Source: Pycnopodia helianthoides
Taxonomy: Eukaryota > Echinodermata > Asteroidea > Forcipulatida > Asteriidae
Assembly (NCBI GenBank): GCA_032158295.1
Contig: CM063254.1
Span: 1,178,001-1,242,000, forward strand
DNA length: 64,000 nucleotides
Reading direction: 5' to 3'
The notes below the pieces were generated by a model. It was not told the origin of the DNA. It saw nothing but the letters and a program-made list of their open reading frames with translations, and did no database searches. How positions within the stretch are numbered: the first letter of the stretch is position 1; each line of letters starts with the position of its first letter. Positions 21,432 through 33,113 of the stretch are shown here, one piece after another. Made by a program: the position numbers and the translations under genes.

Positions 21432-24400
21432 GAAGTTTAGTCATCAGCAAAAACATCTGATATGATTTCAAGAAGCCGAGAGGCTTTTAAATGTTTTTAG
21501 AGTGTTTTGTGAATATTTAGAACAATAGGCATTGGTTATTATGGGGGGCTTATTTAGTGTGGTGCATTCAACAAGATTGTTATAGCGCCACCTATAGTAT
21601 TCTGATCTTGTACAGTGATAGCGATGTAGGGTTTTCACTTAACTGTCCTGTTGATTTCAATTAATTGTTTGTGAGTTACATGTGAACGAGACGCCAGTTA
21701 GAGCACATGCACTTTAAAAACTAATTCCCACGACGAGGGTAGAGCCATTAATAGAATGACCGTAATTTTGTTTGGGTAGTTCAACGATGATTGAGGGCGC
21801 TCTTTTGGAATTCACAGCTCTTGTTCTCGCTCGGCGTTATAAATACAATGAACTTACACACAGTAATCGAGACCTAAATACAAATCAGAGCGTTAATTGA
21901 TCGCATTAAAACAAACAAACCGCGTCGTATTGCTCATTCATTAAATTGGCAAACCATTCTTTTCAAAGTCAAAGTGATAACACTTGGCCTACATTTCTGT
22001 TTACCCTAATTAATAAGAACTTTGTCTTTCTCGTTAAATTACAATTTACAATTTCGTTCAGAGTCTTGCGGTGGGTTTGTGGGGCAACATATAGCTGTAC
22101 ATATCAAGAGAATTGTGCAAGGAATTGTGCAATTGGTGATAAACTATGAGGTGACAGAACTTGGGTCCAATTTCGCTCAAGGCTGAGTAAACTAACATTA
22201 CTAACAACATACTTCTCAAGCAAAATAAACCACACTGATTTTTTTGGGGGAGCTTGTTTTTGCGAAGTAGCTATTTTGTGCTAATTTGTGTCCAAATTCC
22301 TTCCTCCATGGTTAAACTAGATCCCCCGTGTGCACACAGCTTTTGAAATCCTAGTAGATGTGATTTCATGGTTTCCCAAACGCCCACTGATCCTTTCTAA
22401 TAGTAGGAGAAATAAGTGTAATGGATTTAATATCATATGATATACAAAACTAAACCATAAAGGACAACTCTGTCACTTCGTGTAAATTCAACTGGTAATC
22501 TCCATGAGAGGGTTTTGGCGGGATGGGGTGGTACGTTTTGGCGCGACAAAAATTAGCAGAAACAACACCGCTTCACTTAACTCATTCCATCTCTTCCAGA
22601 TCCGACTTGAAAGTAACCGACAATCAACCCCTGAAAAACTGTATGATGGAACTGTGCAGGAACGAACTTTTGAGTTGATATCAGTTTTCATTACACGGTT
22701 TCCAGGTAGAGTTTCCAAGTTCCAATGCTGGCTGTTTATTTGGACAAATTGCAGCGCCAGTGGCTGTAAATGTTCCCATGGTAGCACCATCACCTACAGC
22801 GGAACTAGAGCATTAACCCAACTCGTTTGAAGAAATCATACTCGGCTAAACTTATTGTTTGTCGTGAATTGAGAGCAAACTTAATATGACACAGAACCGC
22901 CGCAATGGACAGGCTCCGGTCGGGAACCATATCTGTAAATCGTTTCGACAACTAAAAAGCACTAACAGTGCGTCGTGTTGTTAATCATATCCATTGCTAA
23001 TGATCGACTGACGAGATCAACTCTGGCATTTTTTCGTGCCGGCCCGGTCCTGTCCGGACACAGGTGACGAACACGTGTATTGCCCCGGGACTTTACACGC
23101 TACACGCGGCGTGGCGGCCCGCTTCACAACTAATTTTTTCTCGGCCGCGGCACTGAAAGGCTTTTCACCGCCACAAATAGTGTGATTTGGAAGTAAACGC
23201 TTGCACATGTAGTTATTGACATACTTTATGGCTCTCAGTAGATTGACGTGTGAATCTGTTATTACAATTAGGTTCAATAGTGAAAGTTATTGAATATGTT
23301 TGCTTGTAAGCGTTCAACGAGAACGATCATGTGGGTCAGTGAAGGGGTACGGAGGAGGGTGGTTAATTTGAGGGGGGTGGGGTGGGGAGGGTCACCTACT
23401 TCTGAAACAATTCTACCTAAATGCCTCAACATACGGGAAGATACAACACTGGTTGTGCACGGTACATTGTGGGTTCACTGCAGAGCAAGGTTTGGGATTA
23501 TGGTGGGGTGGACTTATAGCTTAACGGCAGAGGACGTTCTCGGTTTGCTTTTGTGCACAAAACAAATGGGGACGTCGTATACAAAAAACCGAAGTACAGA
23601 CAAGGGGGCGTCTGGTCAACCGTGGGTGTAGGTGTGGGTGCATTTACACAAGCCAACCCAGAACCTGTACAATGCTACCCCACAAGGTTTTCTTTGTTCT
23701 AGTGCTACCCCCGGAGGTTTTCCTTCAGAAAATAGAATAATGGAAAAACAATGTAAGTACCCTGTAACTGCCACATGTACGGGTGTGTGAGTTTGTAGTG
23801 ACATTCAAACCGAGGACTTACAACAAGAGAGACAACAGGTCCACTATTGCTACCACAAAGGAACACAACGGGGTCCACGTTTGTCAGGACAAAGAGTTGA
23901 ACAAAGTGGGGTCCACGATTGGAGGTCATTACACACTTGGGTGTGTGTGTTTGTGTGTTGGGGGGGGGGGTGTTGGGGGGGTGCTGGTCATAGTTTGCAC
24001 TGGATTTTTGCAGAGTGAGCTCAATATCTTAAATAGCTTGAAGCATTGACAAGATGTTAACGTGAAAGACATCTTTGAAAACATGTGAAATGGCCACATC
24101 CTAGGCCGGCATTGTGAGTCGAGAGGGTAATTACTACTGCCGTTCCTTCAAGAAGAATATAACAACATTGAAGTATACATACAAGTAAGGGTTAACAGAT
24201 TACATCTTAATTTGTGCTTCCTTCACCATGCCATTGGAAAATACAGTGTGGTTGAATGTTTATGGAAGATGCACAGGGCCCTAAAGACAAGCTGCCAAAA
24301 AGCCGATTGGAAAGAACGGAAAAAATAGCGAGAATCCCGCAGCAGTTTGGGTAAAAATATACAATATCTACTCGGGGCTATGTATAATTATCTAACTGTT

Positions 24401-24855
24401 CATTACCTGGGGTAGGTTGGAGGCGGGGGTGGGTTGGGGCGGTCTTGTTTTGCATCGCCAATTTCATTAGAACTTATTTTTGAGGACAGATTTTTAACGG
24501 AGAGGAACGTTTGGTTTTGTTTATCAAAAAGCATGGGTAAGATTTTTGAATTGTACATGAAAACTGTTCGATGACAACTTATCAATATTCCCAAATAATA
24601 TCCTATAAAAAAGCTAAATAATTTGTGTGACAGTTATTACTGAAAACCGCAGAGTTTCCACTATTGCTGCTTTAAAATTCTTACATCCTATAGCTCTATG
24701 TTTGATTAGTTTTTGTCATTCATTGTTTCGTTCAAAAACATCTGCTTCTAGCACCGATAACCTAAAAATGATATCATTTGTTTTATTCAATTGATATTTT
24801 TTGAAGTTTCTCTTATCAATAATCACTCGTCATAAAATGTAGTAGGCACATAGAC
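21430..24855. other. Intergenic with three G-rich tracts
   Basis: I recognised no gene. G-rich tracts with G-quadruplex potential on the + strand lie at 23372-23391 (four G runs with single-base loops), 23957-23985 and 24417-24442. Between about 23640 and 23930 short phrases such as GGGGTCCACG recur (near 23868 and 23908), which may be an old repeat I cannot name. The longest open frames (23290-23631 and 22488-22830 on both strands) have no domain. Confidence 0.45.
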
Positions 24856-24859
24856 AAAG

Positions 24860-25420
24860 AAAACCGTGACAGCCGTCAAACCTGCCAGGATGAAGGCGTA
24901 ATTGCCATCTGACCCAGTTTCAAAACATTCATTCCGATGTTTGAGATTTTCAGATGTCTTGAACACAATCACAGCCTCACGTACGGTCTGATAATAAAGG
25001 AATATGGGACATCAATGGAGGACCACGCCGAGACTGTATTGATTACTGTAAAATAGTGAACAATTAAACTTCTGTGATGGAAACAAATTGCAGCCAAGCC
25101 CTTGTGATTCCCGCAATGAAATGCCTCTTTTATTCTGTAATTGGTTCAACCGACACGAGGCGCCGGTTTGGGGTATTTATAGTCCGTACTTCGCGGTACT
25201 CCTTGTTGGTTGACTCGTCCCCATTTCACTGAGAGTCCGAGACAATATTTCTCTAAGTCCGGTCCGAAGGTAACGACGGAGCGGCTCACTCGTCGCTGGG
25301 ATGCCCACTGGATATTGCCAGGAAACGCCGGAGATGTTCCGGAATCCAAGGGTGTTTCCTCATTGTGTTGTACACGTCTGGGCATCAAACCGCGGAACAT
25401 TATCCGGCTGATATGAGATC
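24860..25420. promoter_or_regulatory. Candidate regulatory block
   Basis: Composition is more balanced than nearby, with few homopolymers. The words present include AATAAAGGAATATGG near 24989, a TGTATTGATTACTG near 25035, ATTCCCGCAATGAAATGCC near 25107, and CATCAAACCGCGG near 25383, which contains a Runx-type AACCGCGG. No frame is convincing as coding on either strand. The call rests on texture only. Confidence 0.25.
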
Positions 25421-25741
25421 ATTAGACCGTGTTTCAAAAGACAGACAAAGTTTTAGAAGCTCGTAAAATTGATATTGAATGGCTATGATATTCTTTTGAT
25501 GGCCGCACCGCTGTTTGAATGACCGATTTAGGAAGAGCATCGAAATGGGAAGCAATTGGGGCATTAGTACAATGGTTGACTGTAATATAGGAATTAATAA
25601 TATCAAGAGATCACTGTCATTGTGTGTTTCTCACTATTTTTTATTGTTATATCTGAATCAATAAAGTGACAAGTGCACGTTCCCACAGGCTCAACACCAA
25701 TCAGGCATTACGTGGACAAAGAACACCGGCTCTAACTGATT

Positions 25742-25990
25742 ACACTGCAAAAACTGGGGTGTTAAAATTGACACCTTGGTGTTGTCACATAATATAGATA
25801 CTGACAAAAAAAGAATCAAAAGTTAAATCACAGGGTATAAAAATAACACAAATGTCTGCCAACACAATTACATTGGTGTTATTTTAACAGCATAATTATG
25901 ATGTTAGTTTTGATTCTCTTTTTTGGTAGGCCTATCTATTATGAAACAACACCCATGGTTTTAATTTTAACACCCCAGTTTTTGCAGCGT
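25742..25990. mobile_element. 249-bp MITE with ACACTGCAAAAACTGGGGTG termini
   Basis: The left end ACACTGCAAAAACTGGGGTG, continuing TTAAAATT, is matched by the inverse AATTTTAACACCCCAGTTTT ending TGCAGCGT. This gives terminal inverted repeats of about 28 bp with one mismatch. Internal parts also pair (TTGGTGTTGT against AACAACACCCA; AAAAAAAGAATCAAAA against TTTTGATTCTCTTTTTT). It is foldback, non-coding, and looks fairly young. Confidence 0.9.
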
Positions 25991-26089
25991 ACAATATATC
26001 CAATAATTTAATACTCCCTGTGTAGGAATACAAATCTTTGTCTTCATCCAGCCATCGTGGAAGTAGGTCTAACGATGATCTCTTTTGAG

Positions 26090-26490
26090 TTAAAGGCAAA
26101 GTATACCTTTGGTTTTTGGAATCGTTCGATTGTTTTAATCCTATATAAATGTAGATATATACAAAAAACTAACCTGTGAAAATTTCATTTCAAAAACAGG
26201 TAAGCATTTTTTAGATATCGCCAAAAAATCTGGAGCGGTTATGTCCACGCATGAAGAATAATTCCTAACTGGAAAACAGAATTCCTAACTGAAATGTTTC
26301 TGACGAAACGTTTCTCAGATTCAAATTTTGGGGGATAAAAATTGACATCTTTTTCCATATCCACATTATTTTGAATTAAAATATTCATCAAAATGCTTTA
26401 TACTATTGAAAGTTGCTGTACTTCTAACCAAGTAAGTTTTTATTGCCATCAATTTTTAGAGTGATTACCACTCGTGTACCTTCCCTTTAA
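26090..26490. mobile_element. MITE, TTAAAGGCAAAGTATACC family, copy 1
   Basis: The left end TTAAAGGCAAAGTATACCTT and the right end, read in reverse, TTAAAGGGAAGGTACACG share a diverged terminal repeat. The interior contains AACCTGTGAAAATTTCATTT, GTTTCTCAGATTCAAATTTT and TGCTTTATACTATTGAAAG. A second copy with the same order of words lies at 30513-31101, and a decayed third part near 61795-61960. Confidence 0.85.
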
Positions 26491-26494
26491 TATG

Positions 26495-28225
26495 ATGTTA
26501 TTTAAACCGAGGTTTTTTTCATTTAGTATGATGGGAATATAAAGTATCACTGATCGCACATAATGGGACACGACACATCATGCGCATAAGATGTTGTGTT
26601 ATTTTACAAGAAGAGGCGTTCCATAGTAAACAGAGTCGAACTATACTTAAAGATGCTTAATACAATCATTAATACATGCAGGTGTTGTAATACATATCTA
26701 AGAATCATTTAAATGTGTCGGATAGCACCCTGGTTATCATGTCTCAACGCCGTGCATGAAATCATTTTAAAAAATGAGATTGCAAAAAATGTAATTTTGT
26801 TCTTCGAAAAACATGAATATGTTCACTACTGATTGACCGTCACGGATTTCAGATTTTGTTTTATACCAAGTTTTTGTTTTCGTCTTTGTTGTTCCTACTC
26901 CCCAATTTATTTCAGGTTCCCCGGGTTGACTTGGGGCGGGGCACTGGTTTAGGGAGGGGCGGAGGGCTAAAGAGTTTATAATATTTTCAATACAATAAGC
27001 TCAACTCCAGAGTTGAACGACTTCGAAGTCACTTTGCCCAATCAGCCCCAAGCTTGAAGTTAACCAGAGCTTTCTTTTTGCAGCGTTCCGCTGCAAATCA
27101 TCCAAAACATTTTTAGTAGTTTGTCCTCTCCACTAAAGAGCCAAGACCTCCCGAGTTCTTCCAAAACAATTTGTTCAACAGACGCTCAACTTGAAAAACC
27201 TGCGATGCAATGAGCACTGCACAAACCCATGGGGACAACTTTGGACACAATCTGCGCACTGAAACTCACATTCCCGTCTCTGAGTTTTGATGACTCTAAA
27301 AAAAAAAGTGACACCGTCGGTTGTTTAAAAGACAAAATGCCAAAGAAGTTGTACACACTATGTCATCGCCCACTTCTTATAATAAAATAGGATCGTTACC
27401 AGGCCCTCGGTGGAGGGTCTAGCAATAAATCACGGCTAAATTAGGCAGGGTGTCCTGAAGTGTTGGGGATGGAACAAGAAGGGAGGCAATGACGGCAACA
27501 ACGAGTTGAGGTCAGTGAGGACATGGAAGGTCAATGGGTTGTGGACCCTCGATCCACGGACCCTCAGTGGATGGTCCGTGTTTGGTCGACCGTGCTCAAT
27601 CGAAGCGCTAGTCCATGGATGACCAAAGCTTCCAACATTCTTTAGTCGTGGTCAATGTATTGTAGGAATTTATACATCGACCATGATTGGAGTTTTTCAA
27701 GAGTTGGATATGAGCTAAAGAATGAAATCTGGGCGTTACACTATACAAAGTATTGAACTCCGTTTCATTCAATCCACGATTCAGCTGTGGCGTCTCCAAC
27801 ATTTTATGACAATTTATTAAACAAAAGATAAATTGAGAGTAAGGTCAAATTAATCCAATAAATTGGGCTGATTTACTCTTTAAAGGTCGGTAGAGATACA
27901 TGATTCATTTTGTGGAACTTTTAAATCTTCTAATTTGCTCAGAGTAAACTTTGAGCTGTCATCAGCTGTTGATGATTTGGAGACTAGCATCCCATTACTG
28001 GAGGAAATATTTGATTATTATTCGACGGAGCATAACGAGAAGTCTTGGTGACTGGAGACTGAGTTTAAACTCTTCATCGGCCTGTTTTATTTAAAGTATA
28101 CGACAACTATAAATATCTACACCGAGAGGACCTTCTCCCAGATAGGAATTGCAATATTATTGTAACAATTACTGTTAGCACTGGAGGAAGTCAATATTGG
28201 GTGACTGACCAAGCTGGTATATTCA
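26495..28225. other. Intergenic, nothing recognised
   Basis: Mixed DNA without supported coding. The short repeated GGACCCTCGATCCACGGACC phrase near 27542 is the only local structure I noticed. Confidence 0.4.
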
Positions 28226-28230
28226 GTTTT

Positions 28231-28389
28231 GGCCCTTTTCAAATTCACGGCTTCGGCTCCAAAATCGGCTCAGGCTAGCTATTCCTTCAATTATTTTAAC
28301 TTACACTTGCTTTGCGGTCAGGGTTTCAGACAAGAAAACTGGGCCTGAAGCCCAATCCGGAGCCGAAGCCGTGGATTCGAAAAGGGCCT
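28231..28389. mobile_element. MITE-like element, GGCCCTTTTCG family, copy 2
   Basis: The left end GGCCCTTTTCAAATTCACGG, continuing CTTCGGCTCC, is matched by GGAGCCGAAGCCGTGGATTC, continuing GAAAAGGGCC, giving inverted repeats of about 30 bp with two mismatches. The inner arms GGCTCAGGC and GGGCCTGAAGCCC pair weakly. Same family as 4015-4162. A single arm also stands near 60825-60845. Confidence 0.85.
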
Positions 28390-30510
28390 CTCTATAAACC
28401 GTAAACTATTACAGATTCAAAAACAAAGGTCACAAACAGAGGTCGCCATAGTTATAGAAAGTTGACAGGTGGATCATACACATAGCAACAGTTGATGGCA
28501 CACTGGCGGTCAAAATAATGGAAGAGTCGGGAAGGAGGCCTTCCTTCAGACTAAAGCAAAGGCACAGTTAGTATTTATTTGCAGGTTATCAGTTCAAATA
28601 TTGACAACGACTGGTTGATTTTGTTTTCATATCCACATCATTTGTCGGTGTAATTGGCTCAAAGACCCTGTTGCCTTATAATGTCTGTACTAACCCTAGC
28701 GTGAATCATCACTTTATGCACATTACGCATTGTCGAAATGCAGCCCTCCGTTCACAAGGTAATAAATATACCGTTATTTTAAGATCATTTTACCCTCTAC
28801 CGTGCCGTACTCCAGTACGGAAATTCGAATCCTGTTACACGGGCATCATCAGATTTCAGCAAGTTTTGGATAGAATTTCCCGCTCTTTTTTTCTAGTTGT
28901 CTGTCAAGCAGGCGGCACAGGCAATTAATTCCGATTGCTCGGCTCAAGATGGGGGGCAAAACCTCGAGCCAGAGAAGCTCTTACGCATTATGATTCGATG
29001 ACTGTGAAAACATGTTGTGTGAATGTTTAGCGTAGACGCAAAGGGATAAGAAGGAAAGACAAGTGAATATCATTGCTTACGGTTAGTGATGATACTTGTA
29101 GTATAATAGGAATACGGATCTAGTGGGGGTAAGGGAGGTGGGTGAGAAAGAGAGCGTGTACCCTGGGGGGTCCTGGCTGCTGAGTTGACTCCAGCTTACT
29201 TGTGACGCGTGCATTGGAAATTACTTTTTACTTTTACGGTTTCCCTAAATAATACAATCTATAGAGGAGGGGCCTAGAGGGATATTATCCGAGGGGACAA
29301 TGTTGACTCGCACGGGGAGGCTGATTCTAGTCTACTATTCAGAGTTACCTCAGCACAGGGATTGGATGGTTGAAGGGGAAATAACGGGCTTTTCTTTGCT
29401 CGTTAGTTAATCTTCTCTGAATCCAAAACATGGGTAACCGGATCGCACTGTCAGCGCGCTTGTCACCTAATTCTGGCCCTATCAGTTTCATGACGGGGGG
29501 GCCTGAACGGGGTACGGTGGCTTTGCATGGCCACTACACAGGTTGAATAGCTGGTTATGCCGTATCGATTACAGAGCCTTGCCACAAGAAACAGAAGAAG
29601 AAAAAAATCACGGGGATAATGTGTGGCTTTTAAATGGCGACCCGACACCAGACTACCTGCAGGTTCCGCCGCTCGCGTGTCCCCGGCTAGTGCCTCTCTT
29701 TACCGGCCGCTGTCGACTCAGACACACTGGGTTTGTGTTCCCCCACTTCACCTGCATTTAGGTCCTGTTTTGCCACAAGCAACAGCGTTGAGTAGACCGA
29801 GATGGGCTATTTAATTCTCCATCGGCAGTTAAGTGCCGTGGTTGAACCACCGGGTCCTCCATCGCCCCTACTCTCTAGCCTTTGCATCTTTCCACTTGTG
29901 GACTACATCCTGGTCATTGCCATATAATAACACGTGGCCATAACCAACACACACGCGACCAACCCTCGTTTTGTTTATTCCTCGGTTATCCTTTCCAGAT
30001 CCAGCAGCAAATTCATTTCTTGTTTTCCATGATTGCAATAAAGGCCCTTTTTTAACAACTAAAATAGACCCGGACTGCGGGGAAATAAAACACGAAAGGG
30101 ACATCTGAAGTGGGGAGCGCGTGATATCCTTTTTCGACTCTCTTCGTTTGCCGTTTGTGCCCGTAGGGCTTGGTGAACACATTAACATCAGAGTTAACGC
30201 AACGAGGGTTTTGCCGTGCTGCAGGCGCCGAATGGACCCCAAAAGTGGAGTATGGAGCGCCGCTGTGTCCCAGTTTAAACCAATGTGCCGATTTAATAGG
30301 GTCTGATCAATCTCACGGATCGATAATGAAGGTTGTTACGGCTGAATCGAGGTGAACCACCCGAGATCAAAATGACTACCTTCGAATCGATCGTGGAATA
30401 TATCGCTCAATGGGTGCTTTAAAAGCTTCAGCTCCGGGCACGGTAAGAATCTTGGCCTGTGAACGATACGACCGTATAATGATTCCCCGGTAGAGGGCGT
30501 ACGTCATTTG
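28390..30510. other. Intergenic, nothing recognised
   Basis: I found no gene. The open frames at 29463-30306 on both strands mirror each other in a CpG-richer stretch and have no recognised domain. Confidence 0.4.
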
Positions 30511-30512
30511 CC

Positions 30513-30563
30513 GAGGCAAAGTATACCTTTGGTTTTGGGGACCGTTTGATTGTTCTAATCCTG

Positions 30564-30598
<35 letters not shown>

Positions 30599-31101
30599 GG
30601 AACTTATAAAGCGCAGTATTGCCGCAAAACAGCCTCAAAGCGCTATGTACAAAACAAAGCAAGATAAAAGACAAAAGTCATTAGTAAAGTTACAAAATTA
30701 CATACTCTTCACTGGTCCTGCCAGCTTTGGCAAAAAGGAATACAAAATACTGTAAACAGATAGGCAAAACAAAAAATAGAGATATATACAACAAAACTAA
30801 CCTGTGAAAATGTTAATTCAAAAGGTGGTCGCGTTTTGAAATATTGCCAAATATGTCACGCATAAAGAATAATCCCTAATAGGAATACACAATATGAGAA
30901 ATTTTTCTGACAGAAACGTTTCTCAGATTCAAATTTGGGGGGATAACAACTGACATCTTTTTTCCATATCCACATTATTTTGAATTGAAAAATATTTCTC
31001 AAAATGCTTTATACTATCGAAAGTTGCTGTACCTCTCACCAAGTAAGTTTTTATTGCCATTAATTTTTAGAGTGATTACCATTCGTATACCTTCCCTTTA
31101 A
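30513..31101. mobile_element. MITE, TTAAAGGCAAAGTATACC family, copy 2, interrupted
   Basis: It begins GAGGCAAAGTATACCTTTGG and ends ATACCTTCCCTTTAA, as in the copy at 26090-26490. The two copies run parallel except for about 205 extra bases here (30568-30775) at a point where copy 1 has CCTATATAAATGTAGATATA. The left TTAA is not preserved. Confidence 0.85.
30568..30775 (-). mobile_element. Retroposon 3' fragment with (TTA)n tail, nested
   Basis: This is the insertion inside the MITE at 30513-31101. Read on the - strand it contains AGCGCTTTGAGGCTG, then TGCGCTTTATAAGTTCC, and ends in a run of ATT triplets, the typical end of a LINE or a SINE that borrows a LINE tail. A related end stands at 61526-61570 on the + strand. 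The triplet run lies against the host TATA. No target-site duplication can be read because the site itself is AT-rich. Confidence 0.6.
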
Positions 31102-31104
31102 CAC

Positions 31105-33030
31105 GCCTCTTCAAAATGTTTCTAAATTACGAAACACATACAGCTGTTTGCCAATTCTTTGGTTTTTGAAACAATGGATGATGACCGAAGTTTTGCCCAT
31201 AAAAAGAAATAATACAAAAAAAAACGGGTGCCTCTTAACGATAGGTGAAAACAGCCAGTTCGATGTGTGTTTTAGTAGCTGTGAGCTCACTTTTAGCAGA
31301 CAATGCAAACCTTTTTTACACAAAATGACTGTGATTTATGTCAAAACAACGTGATTTGGTTGAAAATGAAACGAATTGGTCAATCTTTATAGGAAATTTA
31401 ATGAGAGGTGAACTAAGGAGTATTCTCGCCTGGGTGGTTCTGTCACATTGCAAAAAGCACAACCCCTTCAAAAAACAAAAAATGTACCAAACAACAAAAA
31501 TCTCGCCACTTTGTGCCCATTATCCGCAGAAAAACACCGGCGCAAGAATATGGCCCTCAAGGGATCTCTCACGGCCAGGTTTGCCTCATTGGTGAACGAT
31601 GCGAGAGTTCAATATGCCGACTTGGGATAGTTAGAAGCGTAGAACACTGAACAGCTATACCGAGACTTAGACCTGGGTGTCCCCACTAATAACTCGGTCC
31701 CGTGTGGCTACTCGTAATGTGTGGTTTGGCCGGCCCAGCTCAGTTAGATGACCCCGGAGAGCCTATTGCCTTTTATTTGTTGAGAGAGAAATAATGTCAT
31801 AACTATTCTGTGCGATGCGACGATAAGTACTTCTTGAAGAGAAAGCTTTTTTCGAGTCGTTACAGGGAAGGGCGGTGTAAATAAAGAAAGAGAAATGGGA
31901 AGATAGAAACTGATGAAGAGATCTTCGTAAATGATCGAGCTCCCCAATGTCCGTCGCTCGGGATTCGCTGATCAAAAAGCAGGCACGAAACTAGTTCTTC
32001 CGCCCGGTACGAGGAAAGACAGAAAGCCCGGACCGCAACTTGCCGCAACACTATTTAATATAGTCTGGCCAAATCCATTAAACACTTGAAGCTATCACGG
32101 TGTAGGCATCCGGCTAGAGTTAGGTTCGCTCACTGGTATCGGTTTAGGTTGTTCAGTCGACAGTTTTCTCGTATAACCCACTTGGCATGTCATTGTGGCC
32201 GACAAGAACGAGCGTCGTTCATGGCCAGGAATATCAATGAGGTTTACCGGGGGAGGAGGTGGGACTGAATAGCCGACCAGCCCGGGCATTGCACGCCGAC
32301 CGGCAAACGACTCGCTCAACTTGCTTTTAACACTCGTTTTTTTCTAAAACACCCTGACTTCTAAAGCCCGACTCTTTCCCCCCATTCCTGGGTATTTACG
32401 AGATGTTGTATGCATCGCGTTTCACGAAATGCCGCACATTAGAGCGTTTTCCGAGTGCTTGACTGTACATGATGCCGCAGTTCCGTCCGAGATCAGGTTT
32501 CACCATGATAGTCCATTTCACTCCACGCTAGACTAAAATGCTCGTCCCGTGCACACTGATTGTCACCTCCCCAGTTAATGGATAGGACGGTCAGTATGCT
32601 GGTTCTTGATACGATTGGAGGATTTCGCTCTAGGAGCAAAACGAATTTGGCCCAGGGCCCCAAATGCTGGTTGTACTTGGGGACAGAGCGGTAAGAGCGG
32701 GGGGGAATTGAATAGCTAGAGGCCCGCAGGCCCAAAGAGGGCGAAGGTTTCAAGCACATCTACTATCGAGGCTGGAATCCAAACCCTCCTACTCCTCCTT
32801 CTTCTCCTTCTTCAGCTTCTTGCTCTCCATCTCGGCCGATTTTTCTTTCCCAAGAAAGATGGCGTGAATCTCTAGTGTGACCCAGATATTATGGATGGCA
32901 AATTGATTTCTGATTGGGGAGGGAAAAGCTGTGTTTTTCTTGCGGGGAAACTGTTTTTGATGAGTGAGACATGTTGTGGCGAGCACGACGTTTTTAAATA
33001 TTGATTTAAGATGATCGTAATGACGACTTT
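31105..33030. other. Intergenic, nothing recognised
   Basis: Short open frames overlap on both strands between 31111 and 32986, with no domain, motif or splice context that I can name. Confidence 0.4.
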
Positions 33031-33033
33031 AAT

Positions 33034-33113
33034 GATGATGAGGAGGAGCAGGAGGATGGGGGAGAGGGAGGGGAGGGGAAATGGTAAGGAGAGGGGAAGA
33101 GAATTATACGGTG
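33034..33113. repeat. Polypurine tract
   Basis: About 80 bases are nearly pure A/G on the + strand, with GGAGGAGCAGGAGGATGGGG and repeated GGGGA blocks. A GAT-rich stretch follows near 33199-33247. Such tracts can form triplex or quadruplex structures; no function is implied. Confidence 0.7.

Noticed and set aside
23516..23550. TAGCTTAACGGCAGAGGACG, similar to a tRNA A box
   Set aside because: No B box follows at the right distance and no cloverleaf can be drawn.
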